64,000 bases of DNA from Rhodoferax aquaticus (GCF_006974105.1 NZ_CP036282.1:2046001-2110000); one strand, 5' to 3'; numbered from the stretch's first letter, positions 9,459 through 19,464 are shown. Notes: generated by a model not told the origin, from the letters alone. Translations and numbers: made by a program.

Positions 9459-11285
9459 ATGAGCATTAAGCAAATCCGCAACATCGCCATCATTGCCCAC
9501 GTTGACCATGGCAAGACCACCATGGTTGACCAGTTGCTGCGTCAGTCCGGCACTTTTGCCGATCACGAAAAAGTGGTCGACACCGTGATGGATAACAACG
9601 CGATTGAAAAAGAGCGTGGCATCACGATTTTGGCCAAGAACTGCGCCGTGGTTTGGGAAGGTACCCACATCAACATCGTCGACACGCCCGGACACGCGGA
9701 CTTCGGTGGCGAGGTGGAGCGCGCATTGAGCATGGTGGACAGCGTGTTGTTGCTGATCGATGCCCAGGAAGGCCCCATGCCCCAAACCCGCTTTGTGACC
9801 AAGAAGGCCTTGGCCTTGGGTCTGAAGCCCATCGTGGTGGTGAACAAGGTGGATAAGCCTGGTGCGAATCCTGACAAAGTGGTCAATGCTGCATTCGATT
9901 TGTTCGACAAGCTGGGCGCGACCGACGAGCAGTTGGACTTCCCTGTGGTGTATGCCTCTGGTATCAATGGTTGGTCTTCACTGGAAGAAGGCGCTGCTGG
10001 TGAGCAATGGGGCCCCGACATGTCGGCCTTGTTCAACACCATCCTGAAGCACGTGCCACCGAACTCTGGTGACCCCGCTGCGCCCTTGCAGTTGCAAATT
10101 TCTGCACTGGACTTCTCGAGCTTCGTTGGCCGTATCGGCGTGGGGCGTATCAGCCAAGGTACCGTTAAGCCCATGCAGGATGTGGTGGTTATGGAAGGTC
10201 CGAACGGCAAAGCTGTCAAAGGCCGTGTCAACCAGGTGTTGACATTCCAGGGTCTAGACCGCGTGCAAAGTCCTTTGGCTGGACCTGGCGACATCGTTCT
10301 GATCAATGGTATTGAAGAAATCGGTATCGGCGTGACGGTGACTGACCCAGCCAACCCACAGCCTTTGCCCATGCTGAAGGTGGACGAGCCCACGCTAACT
10401 ATGAACTTCTGCGTGAACACCAGCCCCTTGGCTGGCCGCGAAGGCAAGTTTGTGACCAGCCGCCAAATCTGGGACCGTCTGCAAAAAGAACTGCAACACA
10501 ACGTCGCCTTGCGCGTCAATGAAACAGACGAAGAAGGCGTGTTTGAAGTGCTGGGTCGCGGTGAATTGCACTTGACTATTCTTTTGGAAAACATGCGCCG
10601 TGAAGGCTATGAAATGGCCGTTTCCAAACCCCGCGTGATGTTCAAGGACATCGATGGCGAGAAGCATGAGCCCATTGAGTTGGTGACAGCCGACATTGAA
10701 GAGCAACACCAGGGCGGCGTGATGCAAGCCATGGGCGAGCGCAAGGGTGAGCTGGTGAATATGGAACCGGATGGTCGCGGCCGTGTGCGCTTGGAATACC
10801 GTATCCCTGCCCGTGGCTTGATCGGTTTCTCCAACGAGTTCCTGAACTTGACCCGTGGTTCAGGTTTGATCTCCAACATCTTTGACTGCTATGAGCCGCA
10901 CAAGGGCGACATCGGTAGCCGGAAGAACGGCGTTTTGATCTCCATGGACGACGGCGAAATCTTCACCTACGCCTTGGGCAAACTGGATGAACGTGGCCGT
11001 ATGTTCGTGAAGCCTAACGACCCGGTGTACGAAGGCATGATTGTGGGTATCCACAACCGTGACAACGATTTGATCGTAAACGCGACACGTACCAAGCAGC
11101 TAACCAACTTCCGTGTTTCCGGCAAGGAAGATGCCATCAAGATCACACCGCCTATTGAGCTGACCTTGGAGTACGGCGTGGAGTTCATTGACGATGATGA
11201 GCTGGTAGAAATCACGCCCAAGTCGGTGCGTCTGCGTAAGCGCTTCTTGAAAGAGCACGAACGCAAGCGTGCTTCCCGCGATTAA
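9459..11285 (+). CDS. typA: Ribosome-associated GTPase TypA/BipA
   Basis: Translational GTPase of the EF-G family, 608 aa, the usual length. G domain motifs are AHVDHGKTT (residues 14-22), the switch I RGITI, DTPGHADFGGE and NKVDKPGA. The elongation-factor domains II, III and V follow, then the BipA-specific C-terminal domain with GYEMAVSKPRV, ARGLIGF and NDPVYEGMIVG. BipA binds ribosomes and supports assembly and stress or low-temperature growth. It lies 13 bases after truB with a clear Shine-Dalgarno (AAGAGAAAG), and a terminator follows, so it probably closes the rimP-typA operon. Confidence 0.97.
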   Translation: MSIKQIRNIAIIAHVDHGKTTMVDQLLRQSGTFADHEKVVDTVMDNNAIEKERGITILAKNCAVVWEGTHINIVDTPGHADFGGEVERALSMVDSVLLLIDAQEGPMPQTRFVTKKALALGLKPIVVVNKVDKPGANPDKVVNAAFDLFDKLGATDEQLDFPVVYASGINGWSSLEEGAAGEQWGPDMSALFNTILKHVPPNSGDPAAPLQLQISALDFSSFVGRIGVGRISQGTVKPMQDVVVMEGPNGKAVKGRVNQVLTFQGLDRVQSPLAGPGDIVLINGIEEIGIGVTVTDPANPQPLPMLKVDEPTLTMNFCVNTSPLAGREGKFVTSRQIWDRLQKELQHNVALRVNETDEEGVFEVLGRGELHLTILLENMRREGYEMAVSKPRVMFKDIDGEKHEPIELVTADIEEQHQGGVMQAMGERKGELVNMEPDGRGRVRLEYRIPARGLIGFSNEFLNLTRGSGLISNIFDCYEPHKGDIGSRKNGVLISMDDGEIFTYALGKLDERGRMFVKPNDPVYEGMIVGIHNRDNDLIVNATRTKQLTNFRVSGKEDAIKITPPIELTLEYGVEFIDDDELVEITPKSVRLRKRFLKEHERKRASRD

Positions 11286-11334
11286 TTCATTGTCCCGGCG
11301 TTAGCCGGAGCATTGAAGCCCCGAGAGGGGAATC

Positions 11335-11375
11335 AACGTCCGCGGTCCGGCTGTGCTGGTACCGCGGCGTTTTCG
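11335..11375 (+). terminator. Terminator after typA, preceded by two small hairpins
   Basis: CCGCGGT (11340-11346) pairs with ACCGCGG (11361-11367), extended by flanking ACG/CGT, and runs into TTTTCGTTTT. Two other compact hairpins precede it: CCGGC-GTTA-GCCGG near 11295-11308 and CCCC-GAGA-GGGG near 11319-11330. The group fills the gap between typA and the next gene. Confidence 0.7.
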
Positions 11376-11420
11376 TTTTAACTGTGCCATTTCCTTTGGC
11401 ACGCACTTCTTGATTACGGC

Positions 11421-12293
11421 ATGAAGCTCACCCATAACCGCGCTGTCTTGCTGATGGTGCTGGTCGCCTTGATGTGGTCCACGGCCGGAGTCGTGACTCG
11501 CCATTTGGAGTCGGCACGCAGTTTTGAGGTTACGTTCTGGCGCTCGTTTTTCACCGTGCTCAGCCTATCGGCCATCTTGCCGCTTGTCAGTGGCAGGCAG
11601 GTGTTCGCCAAATTGCGCCTTGCTACTCCGGCGTTTTGGCTGTCAGCTGTCTGCTGGAGCGTCATGTTCACCGCCTTCATGGTTGCACTCACACTCACCT
11701 CCGTGGGCAATGTGCTAGTAACCATGTCGATGGGGCCATTGCTGACGGCTTTGATCGCCCGGGTATTCATCGGCCACAGGGTGCCTATGCGTACCTGGGT
11801 GGCCGTGGTCGTTGCAGGCGCTGGAATCTTCTATATGTATGCCTCTCAGGTGGGAAGCATCACGCTGTGGGGGACTTTGGTTGCACTGTGTGTTCCCATA
11901 GCGGGAGCTACCAACTGGACGGTTACGCAGCACGCCCATGGCCAAGGCCAAGATGTAGATTTGATGCCTGCCGTATGGGTGGGCGGAGTGATATCGTGCC
12001 TGGTGGCGCTGCCCTTGGCGCTGCCGTTCCAGGCCACCGCGCACGACGTGGCCTTGCTTGGTCTACTGGGCGTGTTTCAGTTGGCTGTGCCTTGTGTGCT
12101 GAGCGTGCGGGTTGCCCAAGTACTGAAAGCGCCCGAGATATCCTTGTTGCAATTGCTGGAAGTTATTTTTGGCATTCTTCTGGCGTGGTGGGGCGCTAAC
12201 GAGGTGCCTGGTAGTGCCGTGCTGTCCGGTGGCGCATTGGTCATCGGTGCATTGGTCGTCAACGAACTGATTGGATGGAGACAGCGTCAATGA
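11421..12293 (+). CDS. EamA/DMT-family transporter
   Basis: Inner-membrane permease of the drug/metabolite transporter superfamily, 290 aa, with ten predicted hydrophobic helices in two EamA repeats (roughly residues 8-135 and 150-285). Typical features are the N-terminal MWSTAGVVTRHL, FWRSFF at the start of helix 2 and LLQLLEVIFGILLAWW in the second repeat. Substrates of this family range from amino acids to nucleotides and drugs, so none is assigned. The stop overlaps the next start (ATGA), coupling it to the acyl-CoA hydrolase gene. The ATG has no strong ribosome-binding site. Confidence 0.88.
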   Translation: MKLTHNRAVLLMVLVALMWSTAGVVTRHLESARSFEVTFWRSFFTVLSLSAILPLVSGRQVFAKLRLATPAFWLSAVCWSVMFTAFMVALTLTSVGNVLVTMSMGPLLTALIARVFIGHRVPMRTWVAVVVAGAGIFYMYASQVGSITLWGTLVALCVPIAGATNWTVTQHAHGQGQDVDLMPAVWVGGVISCLVALPLALPFQATAHDVALLGLLGVFQLAVPCVLSVRVAQVLKAPEISLLQLLEVIFGILLAWWGANEVPGSAVLSGGALVIGALVVNELIGWRQRQ

Positions 12294-13402
12294 CATACGT
12301 ACATGAGAATTCAGAGCTCTTAACCGAAGTGCGCGGCGGCGTAGGCTTTATCACCTTGAATCGCCCCAAAGCCTTGAATGCGCTCAGTCTGGGCATGGTG
12401 CGAAGTTTGTCTGCGGTGTTGCTCGACTGGAAAGACACTGCAGCTATTCATGCCGTCGCCATACGGGGTAGCAACAAAGAGGGCGTTTTTGGTGGATTTT
12501 GCGCCGGTGGCGACATCCGCTTCTTTCATGCCGCAGCGCTTGCTGGCAATCCCGCGTTGGAAGACTTTTTCACCGAAGAGTACGCGCTCAACCACCTCAT
12601 CCATACCTACCCCAAACCCTACATTGCCTTTATGGATGGCATTGTCATGGGCGGAGGCATGGGAATCAGCCAAGGTGCCTCGCACCGGTTGGTGACCGCA
12701 CGGACCAAGATGGCAATGCCAGAAACCAATATTGGTTTGTTCCCAGACGTTGGCGGTGGCTACTTCTTAAGCCGTTGCCCAGGCAGAGTGGGGGAGTGGT
12801 TGGCGTTGACCGGTGAAGTGATAGGCGCAGATCAAGCCCTTGCCTTTGGATTGGCTGACCACGTGCTGGACCCGGCAAACCTTGCGACCGCGTGGGACGC
12901 TTTGGCGTCACAGGATTGGAATCAAGAGGATCCACTTGTCAATTGGGTTGCTACATATTCAGTAGCTGAAAGCGCACATTCCACGGGCGCTGAAGGCCAG
13001 ATTGATCAATTTTTCTCCCGCGATACGGTGTCTGAGATCCTTAGCGCTTTGGAGCTTGACGCCAGTGGCTGGGCACAAGCCACTGCCGCCACCTTGCGCA
13101 AGCGCTCGCCGCTCATGCTGCATATAGTGTTGGAGCAAGTGCGCCGTGCACGATCGATGACGCTTGCTGATGACTTGCGCATGGAACGGGGCATGGTGCG
13201 CCATTGCTTTGCCACGCAGCATCTGGGGCGTCAAGGGCCGAGTAGCGAGACGGTGGAGGGTATTCGTGCTCTCGCGGTGGACAAAGACCATAGCCCGCGC
13301 TGGAGTCCGGCGCGTATTGAAGATGTCACTACCGAAATGGTCGAGGGCTTCTTTCAAAGCCCTTGGCCTGCGCATGCTCACCCTTTACGGGACTTGGTGT
13401 AA
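12290..13402 (+). CDS. Enoyl-CoA hydratase/isomerase family, 3-hydroxyisobutyryl-CoA hydrolase-like
   Basis: Crotonase-fold protein of about 370 aa, the length of the ECH_2 (3-hydroxyisobutyryl-CoA hydrolase) group rather than the 260 aa of plain enoyl-CoA hydratases. Diagnostic stretches are GFCAGGDIR (oxyanion hole), MDGIVMGGGMGIS and MPETNIGLFPDVGGGYFLSR with the acidic residues expected of hydrolases. This group acts in valine catabolism, but the exact acyl-CoA cannot be read. ATG 12290 is chosen over the in-frame ATG 12275 because it overlaps the previous stop and has GGAG about ten bases upstream. Codons for VATYSVAESAHSTGAEG (12943-12996) coincide with a dispersed palindromic repeat, so the linker after the hydratase core is repeat-derived. 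Confidence 0.88.
   Translation: MTYVHENSELLTEVRGGVGFITLNRPKALNALSLGMVRSLSAVLLDWKDTAAIHAVAIRGSNKEGVFGGFCAGGDIRFFHAAALAGNPALEDFFTEEYALNHLIHTYPKPYIAFMDGIVMGGGMGISQGASHRLVTARTKMAMPETNIGLFPDVGGGYFLSRCPGRVGEWLALTGEVIGADQALAFGLADHVLDPANLATAWDALASQDWNQEDPLVNWVATYSVAESAHSTGAEGQIDQFFSRDTVSEILSALELDASGWAQATAATLRKRSPLMLHIVLEQVRRARSMTLADDLRMERGMVRHCFATQHLGRQGPSSETVEGIRALAVDKDHSPRWSPARIEDVTTEMVEGFFQSPWPAHAHPLRDLV
12943..12996 (+). repeat. Copy 1 of dispersed repeat A, inside the acyl-CoA hydrolase gene
   Basis: The segment starts TTGGGTTGCTAC, identical over 12 bases to the intergenic copy at 36167, continues with AGTAGCTGAAAGCGCA (the other has TATAGCTACTCGCGCA) and ends CACGGGCGCT (the other has CATGGGCGCT). 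The order and spacing of all blocks match, so the two are homologous. This copy is read in frame. Confidence 0.75.
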
Positions 13403-13436
13403 ACAAGTCGAGTTGATGTAGCAGAGTGGGGGCAGC

Positions 13437-13910
13437 TTAGCGGCTTCGGTCTTTCATAGCCCGCTCCACCTCACGCTTGCCTTCTCGATCTTTGATGGTG
13501 TCGCGCTTGTCATGCTCGGCCTTGCCTTTGGCGAGTGCGATGTCGCATTTCACTTTGCCAGACTTCCAGTGCAGGTTAATCGGTACTAGCGTATAGCCTT
13601 TCTGCTCTACCTTGCCGATCAAGCGTTTGATTTCTTCCCTGTGCATGAGCAGTTTCTTGGTCCGCACTTTGTCAGGGCTCACATGGGTAGACGCGGTATG
13701 CAAGGGATGGATCTGCAGGCCAAGGATGAACAGCTCACCATTGCGTATCACCACGTAGCCGTCGGTGAGTTGGACCTTACCTTCGCGCAGTGACTTGACC
13801 TCCCAGCCTTCGAGCACAATCCCGGCTTCAAATCGTTCTTCAAAAAAATAATTGAACGCCGCTTTTTTGTTGTCAGCGATGCGAGTTGCGGTTTCAGGTT
13901 TTTTAGCCAT
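13437..13910 (-). CDS. smpB: SsrA-binding protein SmpB
   Basis: Partner of tmRNA in rescue of stalled ribosomes, 157 aa. It has the six-stranded OB-like core with [25 protein letters not shown] and the conserved [11 protein letters not shown], and a basic C-terminal tail ([13 protein letters not shown]) of the kind that enters the decoding site. It is divergent from ratA across 68 bases, a common arrangement. No ssrA gene was seen in the window. Confidence 0.97.
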   Translation of the reverse strand: MAKKPETATRIADNKKAAFNYFFEERFEAGIVLEGWEVKSLREGKVQLTDGYVVIRNGELFILGLQIHPLHTASTHVSPDKVRTKKLLMHREEIKRLIGKVEQKGYTLVPINLHWKSGKVKCDIALAKGKAEHDKRDTIKDREGKREVERAMKDRSR

Positions 13911-13978
13911 GTGCGTTAGATAGGGATGTAATGGATGCGAACAAGGCTTGACTACAATCCCGCGCAGACCGCTATTCT

Positions 13979-14422
13979 ATGAAAACCGTAACCAAGTCAG
14001 TCCTCATCTGGTACAGCCCCCAAGAAATGTACGTACTCGTCACTGACGTTGCGCAATATCCACAATTTTTGCCTTGGTGTGACCATTCCAAAATTGTGGA
14101 AGAGGACGCCTCGGGTATGACTGCGGAAGTCGGCATTTCATTTGGTGGAATTCGACAAACTTTTACCACTCGTAACACCCACGTGCCCCCCAGTGCTGTG
14201 AATTTACAACTGGTCGATGGGCCGTTTTCACGCTTGGATGGGCAATGGCGCTTCATGGCCTTGGGAGACGGTTCCCAGCGCGCTTGCAAAGTCGAGCTTT
14301 CACTGAACTACGGTTTTGATAACGCTACGCTGGGTGCATTGGTTGGCCCCGTGTTCGACAAGATCGCCGCAAACATGGTGGATGCGTTTGTGAAGCGTGC
14401 GCAACAGATGTATGGAACTTGA
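13979..14422 (+). CDS. ratA: RatA-family START-domain protein (COQ10-like)
   Basis: SRPBCC-fold protein of 147 aa with the family pattern KSVLIWYSPQEMYVLVTDV, YPQFLPWC and a C-terminal helix ending DAFVKRAQQMYG. In eukaryotes the family (COQ10) binds ubiquinone; the E. coli member was reported as an inhibitor of 70S assembly, so the name is historical and the role here is uncertain. The rnfH start lies inside its last codons, and smpB is divergent, matching the conserved smpB/ratA/rnfH neighbourhood. Confidence 0.9.
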   Translation: MKTVTKSVLIWYSPQEMYVLVTDVAQYPQFLPWCDHSKIVEEDASGMTAEVGISFGGIRQTFTTRNTHVPPSAVNLQLVDGPFSRLDGQWRFMALGDGSQRACKVELSLNYGFDNATLGALVGPVFDKIAANMVDAFVKRAQQMYGT

Positions 14423-14759
14423 TCGTTTACTACATGTCACCGTGGTGTACGCGCCGCATGCGCGCCAAGCACGCGAGCATTTGATTGAGGTGAAGTCTGG
14501 CAGCACCGTGGCGCAGTGCTTGTCGGCCAGTGGTTCGCTCACTGGCATGACAGCTGACGATTTACTGCAATTGCGGGTCGGCGTATGGGGAAGAAAATGT
14601 TCCCTTGCACATATCGTGCGAGATGGGGATCGCGTGGAGCTTTACCGCGCCTTGCGGGTCGACCCCAAGGTCGCGCGTCGCGAGCGATTCAATCGCCAAG
14701 GCGCTAAAGCAGCGGGTTTGTTTGCGACCCGCCGCGCTGGCGCCAAAGCGGGCTACTGA
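14412..14759 (+). CDS. rnfH: RnfH-family ubiquitin-like protein (UPF0125)
   Basis: 115 aa with a beta-grasp N-terminal half (LHVTVVYAPHARQ, LIEVKSGSTVAQCL) and the conserved VGVWGRKCSLAHIVRDGDRVELYRAL, the hallmark of RnfH. The C-terminus is basic. ATG 14412 (MELDRLL) is preferred to an upstream ATG at 14397 deeper inside ratA; either way it overlaps ratA, so coupling is likely. The molecular function of RnfH is not settled. Confidence 0.88.
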   Translation: MELDRLLHVTVVYAPHARQAREHLIEVKSGSTVAQCLSASGSLTGMTADDLLQLRVGVWGRKCSLAHIVRDGDRVELYRALRVDPKVARRERFNRQGAKAAGLFATRRAGAKAGY

Positions 14760-14765
14760 CGCCAG

Positions 14766-15293
14766 TTACTTGCAGTTGGCTTCCATGGCTGCCTGCACGG
14801 TTTTTAGCTCGGTGGCACGCGCGGCGTCATCCAGAACTTCTCTTTCACCATTGGCCGCCGTGCGGGAAATGCGAATGCCAGAGTCCAATGTGGCTTTGGC
14901 CTGTTTGGCTCGGGCGCAGCTTTCAATCTTCGCTTTGGCAAGGCGCTCTTCGTCAGCCTTGCGTTTGGCGGCTTCTGCGTCGGCTGCTTGCTTTTTCTTG
15001 GCTTCTAGTGCTTTGTCTACGCCTGCATCTTTGGGAGCAACCGGTGCGGCTGTTCCAGATGCACCTTGAGCTGCGGCTTCACTAGGGGCAGGCGCAGCGT
15101 CTGCGCTGAGTGGGGGTGCTGTAGCCGCAGCGCCAGAGGGGCGCTTGAGAATGCTCTTCTCCGCCACGTCAGGCGGTGGGGCTCGGTCACTGAACACTTT
15201 GCGGCCATCTTTGTCTACCCATTGCCACTGGGCGTAGACGGTCAAGCTACCCATGGATAAGGCGACCATGAAAAGTAAGTGCGTCGGTTTCAT
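14766..15293 (-). CDS. Secreted DUF4124 domain protein
   Basis: 175 aa starting at ATG 15293 (MKPTHLLFMVALSMGSLTVYA), a clear signal peptide with cleavage after YA. An open frame extends about 49 codons upstream, but that part overlaps guaB's leader and lacks a signal. The mature part opens with the DUF4124 signature QWQWVDKDGRKVFSDRAPP, then a low-complexity Ala/Pro segment and a helical, charged Ala/Lys/Glu-rich region (about 95-135), ending in ANCK. DUF4124 proteins are periplasmic and of unknown function. It is divergent from guaB and convergent with rnfH (six bases apart). Confidence 0.85.
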   Translation of the reverse strand: MKPTHLLFMVALSMGSLTVYAQWQWVDKDGRKVFSDRAPPPDVAEKSILKRPSGAAATAPPLSADAAPAPSEAAAQGASGTAAPVAPKDAGVDKALEAKKKQAADAEAAKRKADEERLAKAKIESCARAKQAKATLDSGIRISRTAANGEREVLDDAARATELKTVQAAMEANCK

Positions 15294-15377
15294 GCGTGAA
15301 GTGTAGCCGCCTGATGGAACTTCACGTGAAGGCCGCGTGTCGTCCAAGGGTACAATCTGCCATTTGGAGCTAAGAAC

Positions 15378-16847
15378 ATGCGCCTGATCGGCAAAGCGCT
15401 CACCTTCGACGACGTCTTGTTGGTGCCAGCGTACTCCCAAGTCCTTCCTAAGGACACCTCTCTCGCCACCCGTTTTACCCGCAACATCGCTCTTAACCTG
15501 CCCTTGGTCTCAGCCGCCATGGATACGGTGACCGAAGCGCGCTTGGCCATTGCCATTGCCCAAGAAGGGGGCATTGGCATTGTTCACAAGAACATGTCGG
15601 CGCAGGAGCAGGCGGCGCAAGTTTCCAAAGTCAAGCGCTATGAATCGGGCGTATTGCGTGACCCCGTGGTCATTACACCGAACCACACGGTGCGCCAGGT
15701 CATGGCCTTGTCTGATCAGCTGGGCGTCTCGGGCTTCCCGGTGGTGGATGGCGGCAAAGTGGTCGGAATCGTGACCGGTCGTGACTTGCGGTTTGAAACC
15801 CGCTACGACCTGCCGGTGAGCAACATCATGACCAAGCGCGATAAGCTGGTCACCGTGCCGGACGGCACCACATTGGCCCAAGCCAAGGTCTTACTCAACC
15901 AACACAAAATTGAACGCCTTTTGGTGGTGAACGACGCGTTTGAGCTCAAGGGCTTGATCACGGTGAAAGACATCACCAAACAAACCAGCTTTCCCAACGC
16001 TGCACGCGACGCCCAAGGCAAGTTGCGTGTGGGTGCGGCCGTTGGCGTGGGTGACGGCACTGAAGAGCGTGTAGAGGCCTTGGCCCGCGCTGGCGTGGAT
16101 GCCATCGTGGTCGACACAGCGCATGGGCACAGCAAAGGCGTGATCGATCGTGTGCGTTGGGTCAAACAAAACTACCCCCACATTGATGTCATTGGTGGCA
16201 ACATCGCCACGGGCGCTGCCGCTTTAGCCTTGGTTGAGGCTGGTGCAGACGCGGTGAAGGTCGGTATTGGCCCAGGCTCCATCTGTACAACCCGTATCGT
16301 GGCGGGTGTGGGCGTTCCCCAAATCATGGCCATTGATAGCGTGGCTACTGCGCTCAAAGGGACAGGCGTTCCTTTGATTGCCGACGGCGGTATTCGCTAC
16401 AGCGGTGACATTTCTAAAGCCATCGCTGCTGGAGCCAGCACCGTGATGATGGGTGGCATGTTTGCCGGCACGGAAGAAGCGCCAGGCGAAGTCATTTTGT
16501 TCCAAGGCCGCAGCTACAAGAGCTACCGTGGTATGGGCAGCATTGGTGCCATGCAGCAAGGCAGCGCAGACCGTTACTTCCAAGAGTCCAGCACCGGCAA
16601 CCCCAATGCAGACAAGCTGGTGCCAGAAGGCATTGAAGGCCGTGTGCCTTACAAAGGCTCCATGGTCGCCATCGTGTACCAAATGGCCGGTGGCGTGCGT
16701 GCGAGCATGGGCTACTGCGGAGCGGCCACCATCGAAGACATGCAAAACCATGCTGAGTTTGTGGAAATCACCACTGCCGGCATCCGTGAAAGCCATGTCC
16801 ACGACGTGCAAATCACCAAAGAAGCGCCCAATTACCGCGCGGATTGA
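15378..16847 (+). CDS. guaB: Inosine-5'-monophosphate dehydrogenase
   Basis: Oxidises IMP to XMP with NAD+, the committed step to GMP; 489 aa. The TIM-barrel catalytic domain is split by two CBS domains (about residues 95-205, including [19 protein letters not shown]). The active-site loop GPGSICTTR holds the catalytic Cys and is followed by [17 protein letters not shown] and the flap region [11 protein letters not shown]. It starts [15 protein letters not shown] as usual. A strong terminator separates it from guaA 75 bases downstream, so the two genes can be expressed separately despite adjacency. Confidence 0.98.
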   Translation: MRLIGKALTFDDVLLVPAYSQVLPKDTSLATRFTRNIALNLPLVSAAMDTVTEARLAIAIAQEGGIGIVHKNMSAQEQAAQVSKVKRYESGVLRDPVVITPNHTVRQVMALSDQLGVSGFPVVDGGKVVGIVTGRDLRFETRYDLPVSNIMTKRDKLVTVPDGTTLAQAKVLLNQHKIERLLVVNDAFELKGLITVKDITKQTSFPNAARDAQGKLRVGAAVGVGDGTEERVEALARAGVDAIVVDTAHGHSKGVIDRVRWVKQNYPHIDVIGGNIATGAAALALVEAGADAVKVGIGPGSICTTRIVAGVGVPQIMAIDSVATALKGTGVPLIADGGIRYSGDISKAIAAGASTVMMGGMFAGTEEAPGEVILFQGRSYKSYRGMGSIGAMQQGSADRYFQESSTGNPNADKLVPEGIEGRVPYKGSMVAIVYQMAGGVRASMGYCGAATIEDMQNHAEFVEITTAGIRESHVHDVQITKEAPNYRAD

Positions 16848-16863
16848 GTCACTAAAGACTTTT

Positions 16864-16893
16864 AAGGCGTCTGGCAGCAGACGCCTTTTTTAC
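16864..16893 (+). terminator. Terminator between guaB and guaA
   Basis: Perfect 10-bp stem AAGGCGTCTG / CAGACGCCTT with GCAG tetraloop followed by a T-run. It ends about 30 bases before the guaA ATG, so guaA needs readthrough or a promoter within or after guaB. Confidence 0.9.
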
Positions 16894-16922
16894 TTTTAAC
16901 CCTTGCTCTTACCTCGTTTGCC

Positions 16923-18533
16923 ATGCACCAAAAAATTCTGATTCTTGATTTCGGCTCTCAAGTGACCCAACTGATCGCACGCCGCGTGCGCGAGGCCCAT
17001 GTGTTTTGCGAAGTGCACCCTTGCGATGTATCGGAAGAGTGGATTCGGGACTACGCGCGCGACGGAAACCTCAAAGGCATCATCTTGTCTGGTAGCCATG
17101 CCAGTGTGTACGAAGAGACCACAGACAAGGCTCCACAAGTCATTTTTGAGCTTGGTCTGCCTGTTTTAGGCATTTGCTACGGCATGCAAGCCATGGCGCA
17201 CCAGTTGGGCGGTTTGGTGCAGGGCGGCCACAAACGCGAGTTTGGTCACGCAGATGTTCGGGCACATGGCCATACGCGCTTGCTGGAAGGCATTCAAGAC
17301 TACGCTACGCCAGAAGGCTACGGCATGTTGCAAGTGTGGATGAGCCATGGCGACAAGGTCACCGAGCTGCCACCCGGCTTCAAGCTTATGGCTTCGACCG
17401 ACAGTTGCCCCATTGCCGCCATGGCAGACGAAGAGCGCCGTTTTTATGCGGTGCAGTTTCACCCGGAAGTGACCCACACCAAGCGCGGCGCAGCGATCTT
17501 AGAGCGCTTTGTGTTGGAGATTTGCGAGACGCGCGCTGACTGGATCATGGGCGACTACATCAGCGAAGCGGTGGAGAAAATCCGCGCGCAAGTGGGCTCT
17601 GAAGAAGTCATCTTGGGCTTGTCGGGCGGGGTGGACTCCTCTGTGGCGGCCGCATTGATTCACCGTGCCATTGGCGACCAACTCACCTGCGTTTTTGTCG
17701 ACCACGGCTTGTTGCGTTTGAATGAAGGCGACATGGTGATGGACATGTTTGTGGGCAAGTTGCACGCCAAAGTGATTCGCGTGGATGCTGCTGACCAGTT
17801 CTTGGGTCACTTGGCTGGAGTGTCTGACCCGGAAGCCAAGCGCAAAATCATTGGCCGTGAGTTCGTGGAAGTGTTCAAGGCCGAAGCCGCCAAGCTCAAA
17901 GGCGAAGGGGCCAAAGGCGCCAAATGGCTGGCCCAAGGCACGATTTACCCTGACGTGATTGAGTCTGGCGGAGCGAAGAGCAAAAAGGCCGTGACCATCA
18001 AGAGCCACCACAACGTGGGCGGCTTGCCTGAGCAGCTTGGCTTGAAGCTCTTGGAGCCATTGCGCGAATTGTTCAAGGACGAAGTGCGCGAGCTGGGCGT
18101 GGCGCTGGGCTTGCCTTACCACATGGTGTATCGCCACCCCTTCCCAGGGCCAGGCTTGGGTGTGCGGATCTTGGGCGAGGTAAAAAAAGTGTATGCAGAT
18201 TTGCTGCGCCGTGCCGATGCCATCTTTATTGAAGAATTGCGCAATTTCATTGACCCAGAAACTGGCAAGAGCTGGTACGACCTCACCAGCCAGGCCTTCA
18301 CCGTGTTCTTGCCCGTCAAGAGCGTGGGCGTCATGGGCGATGGCCGCACGTATGACTATGTGGTAGCCCTGCGCGCCGTGCAAACCAGCGACTTCATGAC
18401 CGCCGACTGGGCCGAGCTGCCCTATGCACTCTTGAAGAAAGTGTCTGGCCGCATCATCAACGAAGTGCGCGGTATAAACCGCGTAACCTACGACGTCAGC
18501 AGCAAGCCACCAGCCACAATTGAGTGGGAATAA
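16923..18533 (+). CDS. guaA: GMP synthase (glutamine-hydrolysing)
   Basis: Converts XMP to GMP; 536 aa. The N-terminal class I glutamine amidotransferase domain has the nucleophile motif [11 protein letters not shown] and catalytic His/Glu in [11 protein letters not shown]. The ATP pyrophosphatase domain has the P-loop [11 protein letters not shown] (about residue 235), and the C-terminal dimerisation domain ends PPATIEWE, the near-invariant GuaA terminus. The stop codon abuts the stop of the convergent AraC-type gene with no gap. Confidence 0.98.
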   Translation: MHQKILILDFGSQVTQLIARRVREAHVFCEVHPCDVSEEWIRDYARDGNLKGIILSGSHASVYEETTDKAPQVIFELGLPVLGICYGMQAMAHQLGGLVQGGHKREFGHADVRAHGHTRLLEGIQDYATPEGYGMLQVWMSHGDKVTELPPGFKLMASTDSCPIAAMADEERRFYAVQFHPEVTHTKRGAAILERFVLEICETRADWIMGDYISEAVEKIRAQVGSEEVILGLSGGVDSSVAAALIHRAIGDQLTCVFVDHGLLRLNEGDMVMDMFVGKLHAKVIRVDAADQFLGHLAGVSDPEAKRKIIGREFVEVFKAEAAKLKGEGAKGAKWLAQGTIYPDVIESGGAKSKKAVTIKSHHNVGGLPEQLGLKLLEPLRELFKDEVRELGVALGLPYHMVYRHPFPGPGLGVRILGEVKKVYADLLRRADAIFIEELRNFIDPETGKSWYDLTSQAFTVFLPVKSVGVMGDGRTYDYVVALRAVQTSDFMTADWAELPYALLKKVSGRIINEVRGINRVTYDVSSKPPATIEWE

Positions 18534-19409
18534 TCAACGCAGCGCGCGCAGCGGCATGTAAATGTCGGTGCGTAGCGCTGTGGGGGCAGTGTCCAGGGGG
18601 GAGTTGAGGTATTCCTCAAACACCGGGGCATCGGCTACCTCTCTGCCGGATTGCGGCAGCCAATAGCCAAACAGCCAGCGGTACGCTGCATGCATGGAAG
18701 CGTAGGGGCCTTGGTATTGCAGCACCGCGTAGGGGCCGCCGACGAGTTGCCGGTGTTCTAGTGGTGCTGTGATCAATGCTTCAGGGATTTGCGCGGGGTT
18801 CCACTCCACACACGCTTGGGAGCGCAGGTCTTTCTCCTGAACTGCGAATGGGTCATCCCAATACACGCCAATGCTGCGTAGCGCTCGCACTTCTAGGCGC
18901 TGGGCGCCTAGCCAGCCGTACAAGGTGCCAAAGGCTTTACCGATTTCCATGAACGAGCCTTGGTGGGGCACGCCCACTAGCTCGAGCGCTGAGACCTCTA
19001 CCAGTTTCACGGCAAAGGCATCCGCCTGGTAGTCGGGGCGGGTGTAGTGAAACGCGATGTGCTGCCCCGTCTCTCTGAAGCTTGCGGGTGCTTGCCCATA
19101 CACCGCAGTGAAAGTGCGGGTGAACGATTGCACATTGGGGTAGCCCCACTTCTTGGCAATGGCACTCACTGCAGCTCCGGTTTGGGCCAGTTCCGCCGCA
19201 GCGCGTTGGAGTCGCAGGCGTTTGACTGTGGCGGCCATGGTCTCGCCAAAAAAAGCGGCGTAGATCCGGTGCCAGTGCTCTGCCGATAAATGCGCCAGTT
19301 CGGCCAACTGCAGCATATTCAGCGGTTGGTCCAAATGGTCGTGGATGTAGTCGCTAACCCTTTGGAAACGGGCGTGGTAATCGCTAAGGGGTTTGATGGC
19401 GCGTGACAT
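18534..19409 (-). CDS. AraC-family regulator with GyrI-like effector-binding domain
   Basis: 291 aa. The N-terminal part (about 15-115) has two helix-turn-helix motifs of the AraC DNA-binding domain (LNMLQLAELAHLSAEHWHRI and AVSAIAKKWGYPNVQSFTRT). Residues about 125-290 form a GyrI-like/SOUL small-molecule binding domain (VKLVEVSALELVGVPHQGSF, then GPYAVLQYQGPYASM). This is the Rob-like order, DNA binding first and ligand sensing second. The next gene on the same strand encodes a lone GyrI-like domain, so the pair may sense related ligands. Its ligand and targets are unknown. Confidence 0.9.
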   Translation of the reverse strand: MSRAIKPLSDYHARFQRVSDYIHDHLDQPLNMLQLAELAHLSAEHWHRIYAAFFGETMAATVKRLRLQRAAAELAQTGAAVSAIAKKWGYPNVQSFTRTFTAVYGQAPASFRETGQHIAFHYTRPDYQADAFAVKLVEVSALELVGVPHQGSFMEIGKAFGTLYGWLGAQRLEVRALRSIGVYWDDPFAVQEKDLRSQACVEWNPAQIPEALITAPLEHRQLVGGPYAVLQYQGPYASMHAAYRWLFGYWLPQSGREVADAPVFEEYLNSPLDTAPTALRTDIYMPLRALR

Positions 19410-19464
19410 AGGGCAATGACCAGTCTATGGTGCGGTGATTGTGGCGCACTGCACCGGGAGTCAG

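Noticed and set aside
13403..13978. tmRNA (ssrA) near smpB
   Set aside because: No tRNA-like ends or tag-peptide reading frame seen in the flanking gaps, which are too short.
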